33,054 nt of DNA from Streptomyces ureilyticus (GCF_011045025.1 NZ_JAAKZX010000102.1:1-33054), one strand, 5' to 3'; positions 16,102 to 24,301 are shown, counted from the first letter of the stretch. Translations and numbers: made by a program. The notes: a model not told the origin generated them from the sequence alone.

Positions 16102-16236
16102 GTTCGGAATCCCACGTCCTGCACGGCACAACAGAAGAGCTGTTCCGGGATCACTGGGGGGTGGGCGCAACCATGGCCATCGTCAGGGAAGCGTTGAAGG
16201 CCACGCCGGAAACCTTCGCCACGTACCTCGTGCGCC

Positions 16237-16539
16237 GTGATTGGCCGAGCAGCCGCCATGGGCGTCCTCGCCGTCACCTTCGCGGTCACATCCGGGACCG
16301 CCCAAGCCAGGGGACCGGGGGGCGTCCGAGAGTGAAGTGACGACCGACGGCGACCAGAGCGGCGGCGCCATCGAACCCTCGTCTCCTACTCCGTCCCCAC
16401 CGGAGACGGTGGCGGCGACAAAACCGGCAACGTGCAGCCGGTCGGCGACTGGACCCCGTCGGGGTACCTGGTGCCGGTCAGCCTGTCGAAGAAGCCCATC
16501 GGATCCACCTGCCTGAGTATGCGCGCATGGACGGGATGA
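16237..16539 (+). pseudogene. Relic of a second secreted-protein gene (N-terminal part)
   Basis: From GTG 16237 or ATG 16258 a signal peptide is readable (MGVLAVTFAVTSGTAQA), ending in the same SGTAQA as the 344-aa secreted protein. The frame then stops at 16336. In another frame TGNVQPVGDWTP follows, equivalent to TGALTAVGNYDP in the 344-aa protein just before its CWYEP motif. That motif and everything after it are missing, and the frame ends near 16539. It is therefore a frameshifted and truncated copy. Confidence 0.65.
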
Positions 16540-16780
16540 GTACGCCTCCCGATCCCACCCGAAGGAAGTCACACAGGCCGAGGCTGACACTGAGCATCGA
16601 TTCCTTGCCGGGTGGATGGGCTGACCACAGCCCTGCCCAGCGCACCGCTGAGACCACGGCGAGTCGGCTGTTGTGCCAGCAGTACCAGTGTCAGCCTCAG
16701 CATTTCATGATGGCCTGTCGGATCTTCCGGCGGACCGTTTTGGCTCGTCGGGCTGGCCACCGTGAGCAGCGGATACGCGT
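16540..16780. other. Non-coding stretch before a terminator
   Basis: No supported gene, repeat or promoter is seen. ORFs here on either strand have no homology to neighbours and no ribosome sites. It may be further decayed sequence of the relic at 16237-16539. Confidence 0.3.
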
Positions 16781-16809
16781 CCCTGCCCGGCCTCATGAAC
16801 CGGGCAGGG
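16781..16809. terminator. Strong hairpin downstream of the EspG-like operon
   Basis: A 10-bp perfect stem, ccctgcccgg (16781-16790) with ccgggcaggg (16800-16809), closes a 9-nt loop. It lies 11 bp beyond the stop of the minus-strand gene at 16820 and would end its operon. Confidence 0.75.
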
Positions 16810-16819
16810 CAGGGCCCGC

Positions 16820-17659
16820 TCATCCCGGGTGCGGCGCCGTCGCGAACTCCTCTACGGCCGGGAGCAGAGCGGTGATCAGCTGCCAGACCTCCTTGGCATC
16901 GGCCCGGACCAGCTTGAGCGGAGTGGTGCCATCCACCTGGCCGGGCAGGACCGGCTCGGCGGGCAGCTCACGATGCCAGTAGCCGAGAGGCCCGCAGTCC
17001 CACACCGCGAAGCCTCGCACCTGTGCGGCCGGAACCCCCTGGTCGTGCCCCTGCCATGCAGCGGTCATCCGCCAACTGGAACGCATCCCGGCGATCAGCT
17101 TGGCAAGCGTGCTGAGCTGTGGCTTCCGGGTGAGCCCGGCGCCTTTCAGCGCCTCGGCTATCTGGTCGACGCCCTCCTCAGCCGTCAAGCCATGGAGACT
17201 GTCCAGGGTGTCGAGCCCCGCGTCCAGGACGGCCATGGTGGCCTCGATCACGGGCGTGGCGACCTCCGCGGTGTCCTCTCCCTGGAGGTTGACCATCCGC
17301 GCCAGCGCCCAGACGAGCATGTTCGGCTCCAGCCGGACGTACTCCGACTCCACGGAGCCTGGCCAGGACTCATGGGAGTAGACGTAGCCGTCGCCGATGG
17401 TCACGCCGTGGTGGAGGGTGCCGTGCTCACCGAGCGCCTCCACGTGGAGGACGACGGTGGGGGCCCGCAGGGTGCTGACCAGCGGGCTGAGCAAGAAGTC
17501 GAGGTTTCCCGCCTGGTCGGTCAGGCCGGCCTCGCGCAGTTCGCGGTCGGCCTCGGCCAGCTCCAAGGGCACATCCTCCCCGTCGATGCGATGACCGAGG
17601 ACGGCCAGGTGACTTTCAGCGAGCCGGAACCGACCCCGGGTGCTGTCATACGAGGGCAT
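16820..17659 (-). CDS. EspG-like T7SS-associated protein (module copy 2)
   Basis: The 279-aa protein is paralogous to the product of 1901-2722 and shares MPSYDSTR, LHHGV.IGDG, WPGSVESEY, LARMVNL, WRMTAAWQG and AVWDCGPLGYW. The EspG-like chaperone role is inferred from size, fold pattern and T7SS context. It is the last gene of a minus-strand group (A at 19521, B at 18298, this gene at 17659), with a 60-bp gap after B. The ribosome site is weak, so translation may depend on upstream genes. It ends just before a strong terminator. Confidence 0.7.
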   Translation of the reverse strand: MPSYDSTRGRFRLAESHLAVLGHRIDGEDVPLELAEADRELREAGLTDQAGNLDFLLSPLVSTLRAPTVVLHVEALGEHGTLHHGVTIGDGYVYSHESWPGSVESEYVRLEPNMLVWALARMVNLQGEDTAEVATPVIEATMAVLDAGLDTLDSLHGLTAEEGVDQIAEALKGAGLTRKPQLSTLAKLIAGMRSSWRMTAAWQGHDQGVPAAQVRGFAVWDCGPLGYWHRELPAEPVLPGQVDGTTPLKLVRADAKEVWQLITALLPAVEEFATAPHPG

Positions 17660-17719
17660 GGTGTGTCGCTTTCGTCGGCGGAAGGATCGGACGGCGATGA
17701 CTCAGGGAGTTCTTGGGAG

Positions 17720-18298
17720 TCACTGACCAACCTCCAGCCAGTTCATCGACCTGTTGAAGAAGGCGCGAACGGCTCCACCCCGGGTGAGGTTGCGAGTGTT
17801 GACGCCGCACATCACGGCGGCCACGGCGAGGTCAGTGGCGTCGGCCGGACCCAGGACGGTGAAAGTGACCTTCTTCCGTGCACCACTGCCGTGCCGACGG
17901 GTCCTGATCTCCACCCCGTTCCGGATCAGAGCGCGGTCGTGGTGCCGTGCGCTGGTCGCGAGGTAGCGATACTCCCGTCCGGCAATCTGCATCCGCAGGG
18001 CCCGTCCGGCTCTGGTCTGTGCCCAGCGGTTGCGCTTGAGGCGGATTCCTGCCCCACCGACGCTGAGCTGCCCCAAATGGAGCGAGGGCTTTCGTCCGTA
18101 GGCCCAGCCGGCGAAGGAGGTGGCGGGGACGGTGTCCCCACTGACCTCGGTGACGTGGCGGTCACCGTGCCGGCGCGCCGGGTAGACCACTTCGATCCGC
18201 CCGAACTCCCCTGCCGTGCCCCGATAGCCGAACTTCCAGGTCTGCCGATGACCTGAACGATCCTCCCAGCGATCGAAGGTGTACGTGTGTTGCTGCAT
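17720..18298 (-). CDS. Family B protein of the T7SS module (copy 2)
   Basis: The 192-aa basic soluble protein is homologous to the product of 2743-3345 through RALRMQIAGREYRY, GVEIRTRR, GPADATDLAVAAV and GGAVRAFFNRS. The ATG at 18298 was chosen over earlier in-frame starts because AGGGGAAGGA lies directly upstream and the paralogue begins similarly. It is 47 bp downstream of family A and upstream of the EspG-like gene, all on one strand. The function is unknown. The high Arg/His content could indicate nucleic-acid or polyanion binding, but nothing specific shows it. Confidence 0.65.
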   Translation of the reverse strand: MQQHTYTFDRWEDRSGHRQTWKFGYRGTAGEFGRIEVVYPARRHGDRHVTEVSGDTVPATSFAGWAYGRKPSLHLGQLSVGGAGIRLKRNRWAQTRAGRALRMQIAGREYRYLATSARHHDRALIRNGVEIRTRRHGSGARKKVTFTVLGPADATDLAVAAVMCGVNTRNLTRGGAVRAFFNRSMNWLEVGQ

Positions 18299-18345
18299 GC
18301 TTCCTTCCCCTCGCGCCGCTCGGCGCGGATGTGCCATGGTCGGCA

Positions 18346-19521
18346 TCAGTCGAACGGGTTGAGGGCGCTGCCGAGTTGCTTGGCGCCGTCGGAAATGGCC
18401 TCGCCGGCCTGGTCGGCCTTGTCGCCGACCCAGTCCGCGGCTTCCTCCGCACCCTTGCTGATGTCTTCCCAGTTGTCCCAGACCAACGTTCCGGCATAGG
18501 CAAGGCCGGTGCCGACGGCGAGGCCGACGGTGACCGGGTTGGGGGCGACCATGGCGGCGGTCAGCGAGGCGTTGAAGGCCGTACCGGTCCAGTTGGAGAG
18601 GTACTTGGCCTTGTCCTCCTTCCACGCCTTGCCGTGATCCATGGTCGCCAGGTTGGCAACGCCCCAGGCGGTGGCGCCGGCGGAACCGACGACGCCGAGG
18701 CCGCGCATCCATCCGGCGGCCTTGGCCGCGTTGGCGAGACCACCGCGTTGGGCGACGCGGAGCAGGTTGGCCTCGGTGGAGGTGGGCATGTAGAAGGCGC
18801 CGTTGCGCATGTACCCGGCGAGCATCGCCGCCTCGTCGGAGCCGGCGAGCGCGCTTACCGGCACCCGGGTCAGCCAACTCCCGGCCCTGGGAACCCTGGA
18901 CAGCTTGTCCCAGTGGCCGTTGATCAGGCGGGCGGTGAAGGTGCCCGGCGCGTTGAGCACTTTGGAGGACTTGAAGTACGAGAGGAGCGACTTGCCGCCC
19001 AGCAGCGCCGTGGTCGACGACGTGAAGAACGCCGACAGGTTGGCAGCCCCCTCGATGTACGTCGAGACCGCCTTGCCCAGCTTCTCGTTGCCGGTGAGCT
19101 GGGTGACGGCGTCGCCCTGCACCCTGACGAGCCAGTCGTCGAGGGTCTCGCCGTCCTTCTTCTTGAGCCAGTCATCTTCGACTTCGCTGTTGGACGCGGT
19201 CGCATTGGCGACCAACAGGATGTCCGGCGGCAGATCCTTGTTCTTGAGCTGCTCAGGGGTAAACCCGGCGAGCAGCAATCCAGCCAGCGGATCGCCGTCC
19301 TCCAGGCGGGCATACGCTGCTTTCCTGCGGAGGTCCGGCGCGGTATCCGATATCCAGGAACGCATGGGCCGTATCGCGCTCAGTTTGTCCGACACCCCGA
19401 GTGCCGAGGCCCGCGTGAACGCCTCGTCGAGCCTGTCCCCCACTCCTCCGCGCCCATCGAGCAACTTGGCGAGCTGCTCGAGGTCTTGTGGGTTCACCAA
19501 TCTGTTCGGCTTGCCCGTCAC
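18346..19521 (-). CDS. Family A large T7SS-associated protein (copy 2, intact)
   Basis: The 391-aa protein starts at GTG 19521 with GAGGGAG upstream. Residues 9-75 form the shared N-terminal domain: NPQDLEQLAKLLDGRGG, then SW(55-56)ISDTAPDLRRK. The middle is helical. Residues 317-347 are hydrophobic and Gly/Ala-rich (NASLTAAMVAPNPVTVGLAV), followed by an acidic amphipathic tail with AADWVGDKADQAGEAISDG ending NPFD. There is no Sec signal. The N-terminal domain and T7SS context suggest a secreted or secretion-linked substrate; the hydrophobic C-terminal region could insert into membranes. A same-strand membrane protein gene lies 111 bp upstream. The broken copy at 4836-6240 aligns throughout. 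Confidence 0.75.
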   Translation of the reverse strand: MTGKPNRLVNPQDLEQLAKLLDGRGGVGDRLDEAFTRASALGVSDKLSAIRPMRSWISDTAPDLRRKAAYARLEDGDPLAGLLLAGFTPEQLKNKDLPPDILLVANATASNSEVEDDWLKKKDGETLDDWLVRVQGDAVTQLTGNEKLGKAVSTYIEGAANLSAFFTSSTTALLGGKSLLSYFKSSKVLNAPGTFTARLINGHWDKLSRVPRAGSWLTRVPVSALAGSDEAAMLAGYMRNGAFYMPTSTEANLLRVAQRGGLANAAKAAGWMRGLGVVGSAGATAWGVANLATMDHGKAWKEDKAKYLSNWTGTAFNASLTAAMVAPNPVTVGLAVGTGLAYAGTLVWDNWEDISKGAEEAADWVGDKADQAGEAISDGAKQLGSALNPFD

Positions 19522-19632
19522 GAATCTCCCTCAGGTGATCAACGTCGGCTCCTTCCCGAGGAGGAAGCAGCACAGGCTCGCGAAAACCGTATCGTGGCCA
19601 CGGTTGGGCCTTGGAGCCGAGGGCTCCGGCAA

Positions 19633-20208
19633 CTAGATCTGGCGGGCTCGCGTCAGTGCGTCCAGCAGGGCCTCGCGGTCGTGGGTGGCGATCAGCAGCG
19701 ACTCACCCTGTACGGTCTCGACCACGATCTGGTCCATGCCCATCGGCACGGACCATCCTCCCCCCATGATCCGTGGCGGCTCGGTCGCACGGCTCGTCCG
19801 TCGCAACTCCGCGAGTTCCTCACGCGACCGCGAGGCCAGGGAAGCGGCGAACTCCGCATCCGTGGGCTGCTCACGAGCCTCCCGAAGTGAATCGACGGTC
19901 AACGACTCCACCGCGATCGTCGCCCGTCCCACGGTCAACTGCCCGTCACGAACGCGGATTCGGTGGTAGATGCGTTTGGAGAGCGGCACAGCGTTGAAGA
20001 CGAGCGCCAGAAACATCGAGGCACCGAGAATGACGAACCAGACCGTGCTGTCCTCGGGAAGCAGGATGCTGCCCTGATAGGCGACCCAGACGGCAAGAAC
20101 CGCCGTGGTAGCGATCGTCCAGCGCCTCGGCAGCTTCTCCTGATATACCACCGCCCGCCCGAACGACGCTGTCGCTGGGCCGACTCCAGAACCGTTCGCG
20201 CCGCCCAT
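19633..20208 (-). CDS. Two-segment membrane protein, DUF3093-like
   Basis: The 191-aa protein has two adjacent membrane segments (about residues 31-47 and 58-77), then a cytoplasmic-type domain starting RIRVRDGQLTVGRATI and ending with a VE...GESLLIATHDREALLDAL segment. This order (YQEKL, two helices, beta-rich domain) resembles DUF3093-type actinobacterial proteins; the resemblance is by memory of the pattern. The ATG at 20208 is favoured because GAGGGGAG lies five bases upstream; a TTG at 20229 would extend it by seven residues. It precedes the family A gene on the same strand and may be its co-expressed partner. Confidence 0.55.
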   Translation of the reverse strand: MGGANGSGVGPATASFGRAVVYQEKLPRRWTIATTAVLAVWVAYQGSILLPEDSTVWFVILGASMFLALVFNAVPLSKRIYHRIRVRDGQLTVGRATIAVESLTVDSLREAREQPTDAEFAASLASRSREELAELRRTSRATEPPRIMGGGWSVPMGMDQIVVETVQGESLLIATHDREALLDALTRARQI

Positions 20209-20362
20209 GCCCACTCCCCTCAGCTCCAATCGGCCTTCGTTCCAGTCAGACTAACCATCGCCTGCAACAGCGAGCGAGGTGAACCGCTCCGTGAACTGCT
20301 CATACGCCTGCCGTCATACGGCGCTTGCCTTGTCTCTTCCCCATGAATCAGCGGTGGCCAGC

Positions 20363-20623
20363 TCACTTCTTGTTGTCCTGCAAATCCCTGGCGCCCTGGC
20401 TGCACTGCTGCGCCTCATCCCGCAGGGCTTTGGCAACCGTGCCGCAGGTCGTGTGCCAGCTCTTCAACTTGCCCCGCACTGCATCGGCGTTGGGACCCGC
20501 CCATGTCTTCATGGCGGTCGTGCTGTGATTTTTGGGCTGGTTGACGAGTGTTTCAATGTGGTCCGCCAACGATCGCAATTGCGCTGCACGTTGATTAAGT
20601 TCCCGTATGTCCGGATTTGCCAC
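20363..20623 (-). CDS. WXG100-family protein
   Basis: The 86-aa protein follows the WXG100 plan: a first helix with RELNQRAAQLRSLADHIETL, then W41-A-G43 in TWAGPNADAV, then a second helix. These proteins dimerise and are exported by T7SS. The GTG at 20623 is chosen because GGGGAGG lies five bases upstream; an in-frame start at 20674 would add 17 residues that do not fit the family. It is on the same strand as the 100-aa WXG100-like gene (20934-21236), so the two may form a heterodimer pair like EsxA/EsxB. Confidence 0.85.
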   Translation of the reverse strand: MANPDIRELNQRAAQLRSLADHIETLVNQPKNHSTTAMKTWAGPNADAVRGKLKSWHTTCGTVAKALRDEAQQCSQGARDLQDNKK

Positions 20624-20726
20624 ATCGACCTCCCCAGTTGCTGCCGGAAACCCCAGCTTAGCAATGGCCGTCACTACTCACCTGGGCACTCGCACACAAG
20701 GTTGCATATAACATCCCATGCCGAGC

Positions 20727-20936
20727 TCAACCGGACGCCTGAAGCTTGGACGGTCTGGCTAACCGGTCTCCAACTGCCGCCTTATGCACGGAACTCAACT
20801 CCGTTCGAGACCCGCGCGGCGAGATGCCAAGCTCCCTAGCGACCTCAACGTCGCAGGTCCAGGTTGCCAGCATTTCGCCCGCACGGCCGACCAATGCCGT
20901 CAATTGCTCGGACCTTCGTTTGTGAGGAGATACTCA
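20727..20936 (-). pseudogene. Possible frameshifted small gene between two WXG100 genes
   Basis: An ATG at 20935-20937 overlaps the TGA of the 100-aa gene (ATGA), giving MSISSQTKVRAID and an early stop. In the adjacent frame a coding-like stretch runs EQLTALVGRAGEMLATW...DVEVARELGIS...KLQASG to the TGA at 20727-20729. The join would need a one-base change near 20905. VEVARELGIS resembles a helix-turn-helix segment. Alternatively a TTG at 20903 starts a 58-aa protein. No homologue is present in the window. The rest of the 20624-20933 gap shows nothing. Confidence 0.35.
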
Positions 20937-21236
20937 TATCCCCCTGTTGTAAGCCCGAGCCTCGCTAGTCGAGACCTTTTCCGGCTCGCTCCGGACGGCT
21001 GCGTCAATGATGGGGAGCAATTTGTCGACCTGCTCACCCAATTTCTTGTGACGCCCGTCCAGTTCTCTGTGCCACGCTCGGGCATTCTTGCCAACCCAGA
21101 CTGTGTCACCACCGATGTCCTCGGTCGGCTTCTTGAGAGCCTTCCTGAGATCTTCCACTTCTTTGGCCAAATCGCTTCGCAGCTTCTCCAGGTCCGCCTT
21201 ACGTGGATTTGGCACTTTCGGTTCTGGATCCGACAC
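20934..21236 (-). CDS. WXG100-like small protein
   Basis: The 100-aa charged helical protein has W47-V-G49 in VWVGKNARAWHRELDGRHK, closely matching SWVGKNADKWHNDVAGHRK of the protein at 13067. It starts with GTG at 21236. It is divergent from the SAV_915-like and large-protein genes at 21449-23164, whereas the homologue at 13067 is directly upstream of its large protein. It is probably the T7SS partner of the 21735 product. The 212-bp divergent gap (21237-21448) must hold promoters for both directions; TATAC near 21278 is the only suggestive element. Confidence 0.75.
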   Translation of the reverse strand: MSDPEPKVPNPRKADLEKLRSDLAKEVEDLRKALKKPTEDIGGDTVWVGKNARAWHRELDGRHKKLGEQVDKLLPIIDAAVRSEPEKVSTSEARAYNRGI

Positions 21237-21448
21237 CGTCCCCCTGCTTCCTCCGGTTCTGTTAACCGATCACCACTTATACCAGCACGAGCCTTGCGCG
21301 GCGCGTACGGATGAAGACCAGCCCAACTGTGCAGCGATCGCACCCCAGTTGCCTGCGTGTACGGCCGATCACATTGCCTCCCGCCGAGCCGCCCTCCTAA
21401 CCTGGCGAGAGGAACTCGGCAGCAACGACCAGCGAGATCCCTGACGTC

Positions 21449-21742
21449 TTGGTGCTTCCCACCATGACCAAGGTCCCCCAGAACCCGGATGGTTCCCCAC
21501 TCCGTGACGGCAACGTCGACGTCATGCTCGTGCCGGTGGCGGCCGAGGGAGGGCAGGAACGGCTGGTGGCTCTCGCGTTCACGTCCGTACCCCTCCTCGT
21601 CGAGGCCTTGGGCCAGGAGCAGGCATGGGTGATCGTTCCAACGGAAGCGATGGAGAGGACCCTGACGGGTTCCGGGGCACAGGCGATCCTGGTTGACCCG
21701 CAACTGGCTGAGGGCTTTGCGGGAGAGCAGACCGATGACTGA
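21449..21742 (+). CDS. SseB/SAV_915-like small protein
   Basis: The 97-aa protein has the pattern of SAV_915/SseB-N type domains: a beta strand VDVMLVPVA, then RLVALAFTSVPLLVEALGQEQAWVIVPTEAMERTL and a final AQAILVDPQLAEGF. Proteins of this type often accompany T7SS substrate genes in Streptomyces and may act as chaperones, though that is not established. The start could be TTG 21449, GTG 21452 or ATG 21464, as no ribosome site is decisive. The last codons overlap the start of the 21735 gene by 8 bp, indicating translational coupling. Confidence 0.65.
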   Translation: MVLPTMTKVPQNPDGSPLRDGNVDVMLVPVAAEGGQERLVALAFTSVPLLVEALGQEQAWVIVPTEAMERTLTGSGAQAILVDPQLAEGFAGEQTDD

Positions 21743-23164
21743 TCCGAACTTCTCCGGTATTAATCCTCACAATCTCCTCAAGACCATCAACAGCCTTGAG
21801 GGCAGCGGCAAGAGACTGCACGGAGCCAAGACGTCCTATCTGAGCCGATTTCAGAAGTACGGGCTGGAAACCGGAAGTCTCACAGAGATTGGAAAGATTG
21901 CCAGTTGGGTCGACGATGAACTGCCCATGCTGCGCCGTCGCCAGGCCTTGGCCGCAGCCATGGAGGCGGAGGGTGGCTACGGCCCCAAAGCCCCCATGGT
22001 CCAGCTCCGCGAGCCCATCCCCACTATGAGGGAGGCGCGTGAGAGCGGAAAAAGCTCGCAGAGGACGCGAACAAGGCCGCAGACCTCGATCCGAGCGAAG
22101 CAGGTGCCGAATTCCATCGGATCGCTGAGGTGCTGGAAAAACATAAAGGTGATCCTGACTTCACCTCGGCCTTTTACGCAAAGATGGATTCGAAACTCGT
22201 CAAGAATCTACCGACGGCCGTCGCGGCGGCCAACGCCCCCACAGCCAAGGCTGATGCCAAACTCTTCGGCGCAGCCTTCGCTACTGCAGTTAATGCCGAG
22301 TCACCTGCTCCTGGTTTCGATAAGACAGTGGCACTGTTCCACGGAGACCTCCAGCAGGACGAGCCGGGGGCTGTATTCAATCGTGCGCTCATGCAAGGTG
22401 ATGACCCAGAGCTTTGGGAGATCGCCTGGAAGCATACAAAGATTGCAGTCAAGAAGTTGGGCGACCCTGCGGACACGTGGTCCGACAGCGCTGGACTGCT
22501 GGCCAGCGTTATCGGAGTCCAGTCTAAATTTTCCAGCCATTACTGGGAGCGGGCCCAAAAGTTTTCCGATGAAGCAAGTCAGCACTATCGGGATCGGCGC
22601 GCCGCGATGAGCAAGGAAGACAAGAGGAAGTTCAAGAACGCGACCAAGCGCAGCGCCAAGGCATCCAAGGCATCTGCACGCGAGGCAGAGCGGATCCTCG
22701 CCAAGTATGGCATGGGGTCATTCTCCCGCCTGATGGAAGCTTCCGTGGCCGATGGCGGAAGCTGGCTCATAGGAAAAGTTCCCGGTCTCCACCCACCGAG
22801 CACTACATCCCTGTTCGGCAGAGCCCTGCGTGCAGGCGGCAAGCTACCTCTGGTCGGCACGGTTCTCACGATCGGCGCCACCGCCTGGGATATCAGTCAC
22901 GGTGAAGAAAAAGATGTCGCCATTGCAGCGAATGCCGGCGGCATGGCTGCGGGCGCTGCCGGCACTTGGGCTGGTGTAACGGCGGTCGCGATTGCTGGAG
23001 GACCTGTCGGCTGGGGCATCGCGGCTGGTGTCGTCGTAGGCTTCGGCGTCGGCTACGGCGCCTCTTACCTGATCAAGACTGAGACCGGCAGGAAGGTTGT
23101 CAATGCGGCCACCGATGCAGTCAACGCGCTGGGAAGGCGATCAGCGATGGCGCGTCATCAGTAA
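21735..23164 (+). pseudogene. Large T7SS-associated protein with a -1 frameshift (about 476 aa if joined)
   Basis: The ATG at 21735 begins MTDPNFSGINPHNLL. Residues 6-78 match the shared N-terminal domain, with SW(57-58)VDDELPMLRRR. The frame must shift by -1 near the A5 run at 22049-22053 (GGA AAA AGC) to continue ...GKKLAEDANKAADLDPSEAG into the frame that ends at 23164. The first frame shows no homology after that point. Restoring one A would repair it, so a one-base deletion, a sequencing error or slippage are all possible. The C-terminal part has a lysine-rich helix and a strongly Gly/Ala-rich hydrophobic segment (about residues 398-446). Start overlap couples it to the SAV_915-like gene. 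The membrane protein at 23206 follows by 41 bp. Confidence 0.75.
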
Positions 23165-23205
23165 AGAAGACCGTAACTGGATGGTTCTCGTGAGGGTGGT
23201 CTGAT

Positions 23206-23850
23206 ATGGCTAAGAAACAAAGGAAGAGGCGCCCCGCAGGCGAGTGGCAGCTACCACCGCGCACGGAGGAAGCCCGCACCTCCTCCCAACGATGGGCCAG
23301 GATAAAAGAGACGGAATCTCGACCTCTCTTTCCAGGGCGCAAGATAATTTTGGTCATGCTTGGTGTCTCCGTACTCGCCATCGGAATCTTTCTTGGCCTC
23401 CTCCTTCCCGCGAATTCACTCGTAGACGATCTAGGCGATCGAGGAGTGACCACATCTGCAGTGGTTACCGGAGTGGACAACAAGCCGGAGCATGTAAAAG
23501 TTAAGTTCAAAGTCTCCGGAAAATCTATCCAGACCGATCTGCAGGACTTTGCGGGAATGCGACCGGAAGCCAGTGTCGGGGAAAACCTGATGGTCGTGTT
23601 CGACCCTCGGGATCCAAAGCGCGTCCTCTCGCAGGATTGGGTCGACGAACCTCCGTTCCTGAGCTTCCCCATCCTCGGCACCGCGCTGTTGGCTCTGCTC
23701 TGTACGGCCATGGCGGTGGCGGTAATTCTGCGTCGACGCTGGTACCTCCGCACATTTGGCTCCCCACCCCTCGCGGACGCCAAGACCCAGCCAGCATCCG
23801 AGTCCAAAGAGCGGAAGGGTGAAGCCGCAACGCACCTCACCAAGCCGTAG
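23206..23850 (+). CDS. Two-segment membrane protein, DUF3592-like
   Basis: The 214-aa protein has membrane segments at residues 46-68 and 151-175 enclosing an extracytoplasmic domain of about 80 residues. That domain has the pattern of DUF3592-type proteins: GVTTSAVVTGV, VKVKFKVSGKSIQTDL, then GENLMVVFDPRDPKRV. The tail is charged. GAGGGTGG lies before the ATG. It is directly downstream of the frameshifted large T7SS-type gene, the position where an immunity protein for a membrane-active toxin would be expected; this is inference. The annotated family has no known activity. Confidence 0.6.
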   Translation: MAKKQRKRRPAGEWQLPPRTEEARTSSQRWARIKETESRPLFPGRKIILVMLGVSVLAIGIFLGLLLPANSLVDDLGDRGVTTSAVVTGVDNKPEHVKVKFKVSGKSIQTDLQDFAGMRPEASVGENLMVVFDPRDPKRVLSQDWVDEPPFLSFPILGTALLALLCTAMAVAVILRRRWYLRTFGSPPLADAKTQPASESKERKGEAATHLTKP

Positions 23851-23995
23851 CCTCGACCTCAATGAACAAGGGGGCAAATCAGGCAAGATTCTCAAATCCT
23901 TGCGGCCCCAGCCTGTCTGCGCGGAAGGGCCCTCCTCGTCTCGTGGTTGATCCCCCTTTACGGGAACTACTGTCGTTGCGGTAGCGTCCCCTGAT

Positions 23996-24016
23996 GCAAA
24001 CAGACAGTCTGTTTGC
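23996..24016. promoter_or_regulatory. Perfect 21-bp palindrome upstream of the WXG100 gene
   Basis: gcaaacagac (23996-24005), a single A, then gtctgtttgc (24007-24016) form a perfect dyad 24 bp before the ATG at 24041. A possible -10 (TAGCGT near 23981) lies just upstream, so a repressor bound here would overlap the transcript start. The sequence tgtttgcagac recurs near 31455 in the divergent kinase promoter region, hinting at a shared regulator. Confidence 0.6.
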
Positions 24017-24040
24017 CTCTGTTACACGGGGAGGATCGCC

Positions 24041-24301
24041 ATGGATCGCGGTGCGGATCTCACACGGCTCCGGGAACTGTCCAAGCTCTACGGAAAGAAG
24101 GCTGACGACCTGCGGGTCCTCATCAGTGCCCTGCAGAAGGCCACGGCCGACAGCTCGACCTATTGGAAGGGCCCGAAGGCCGAGCGGTTCCGGAACGACT
24201 GGGCCGACGTGAAGCCGACCTTCGACAAGTGGGTCGACACTCTGAACGAGGCCAGCAAGTCGACCAACACCAGCGCCGACAACATCGAACGCGCCACCTG
24301 A
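24041..24301 (+). CDS. WXG100-family (ESAT-6-like) secreted protein
   Basis: The 86-aa protein has a canonical layout: helix 1 LTRLRELSKLYGKKADDLRV, turn W42-K-G44 in YWKGPKAERF, helix 2 ending in Ser/Thr-rich residues. GGGGAGG lies at good spacing before the ATG. It converges on the EssC/EccC-like ATPase gene, which is its likely export motor, since the ATPase D3 domain binds WXG100 signals in known T7SS. It is controlled by its own upstream region with the 21-bp palindrome and ends before a strong hairpin. Confidence 0.88.
   Translation: MDRGADLTRLRELSKLYGKKADDLRVLISALQKATADSSTYWKGPKAERFRNDWADVKPTFDKWVDTLNEASKSTNTSADNIERAT

Noticed and set aside
16829..19890. Long plus-strand frames (475 and 519 aa) opposite the EspG-like, B and A genes
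   Set aside because: The minus-strand genes have paralogues at 1.9-6.2 kb in the coding frame, which the plus-strand frames do not.
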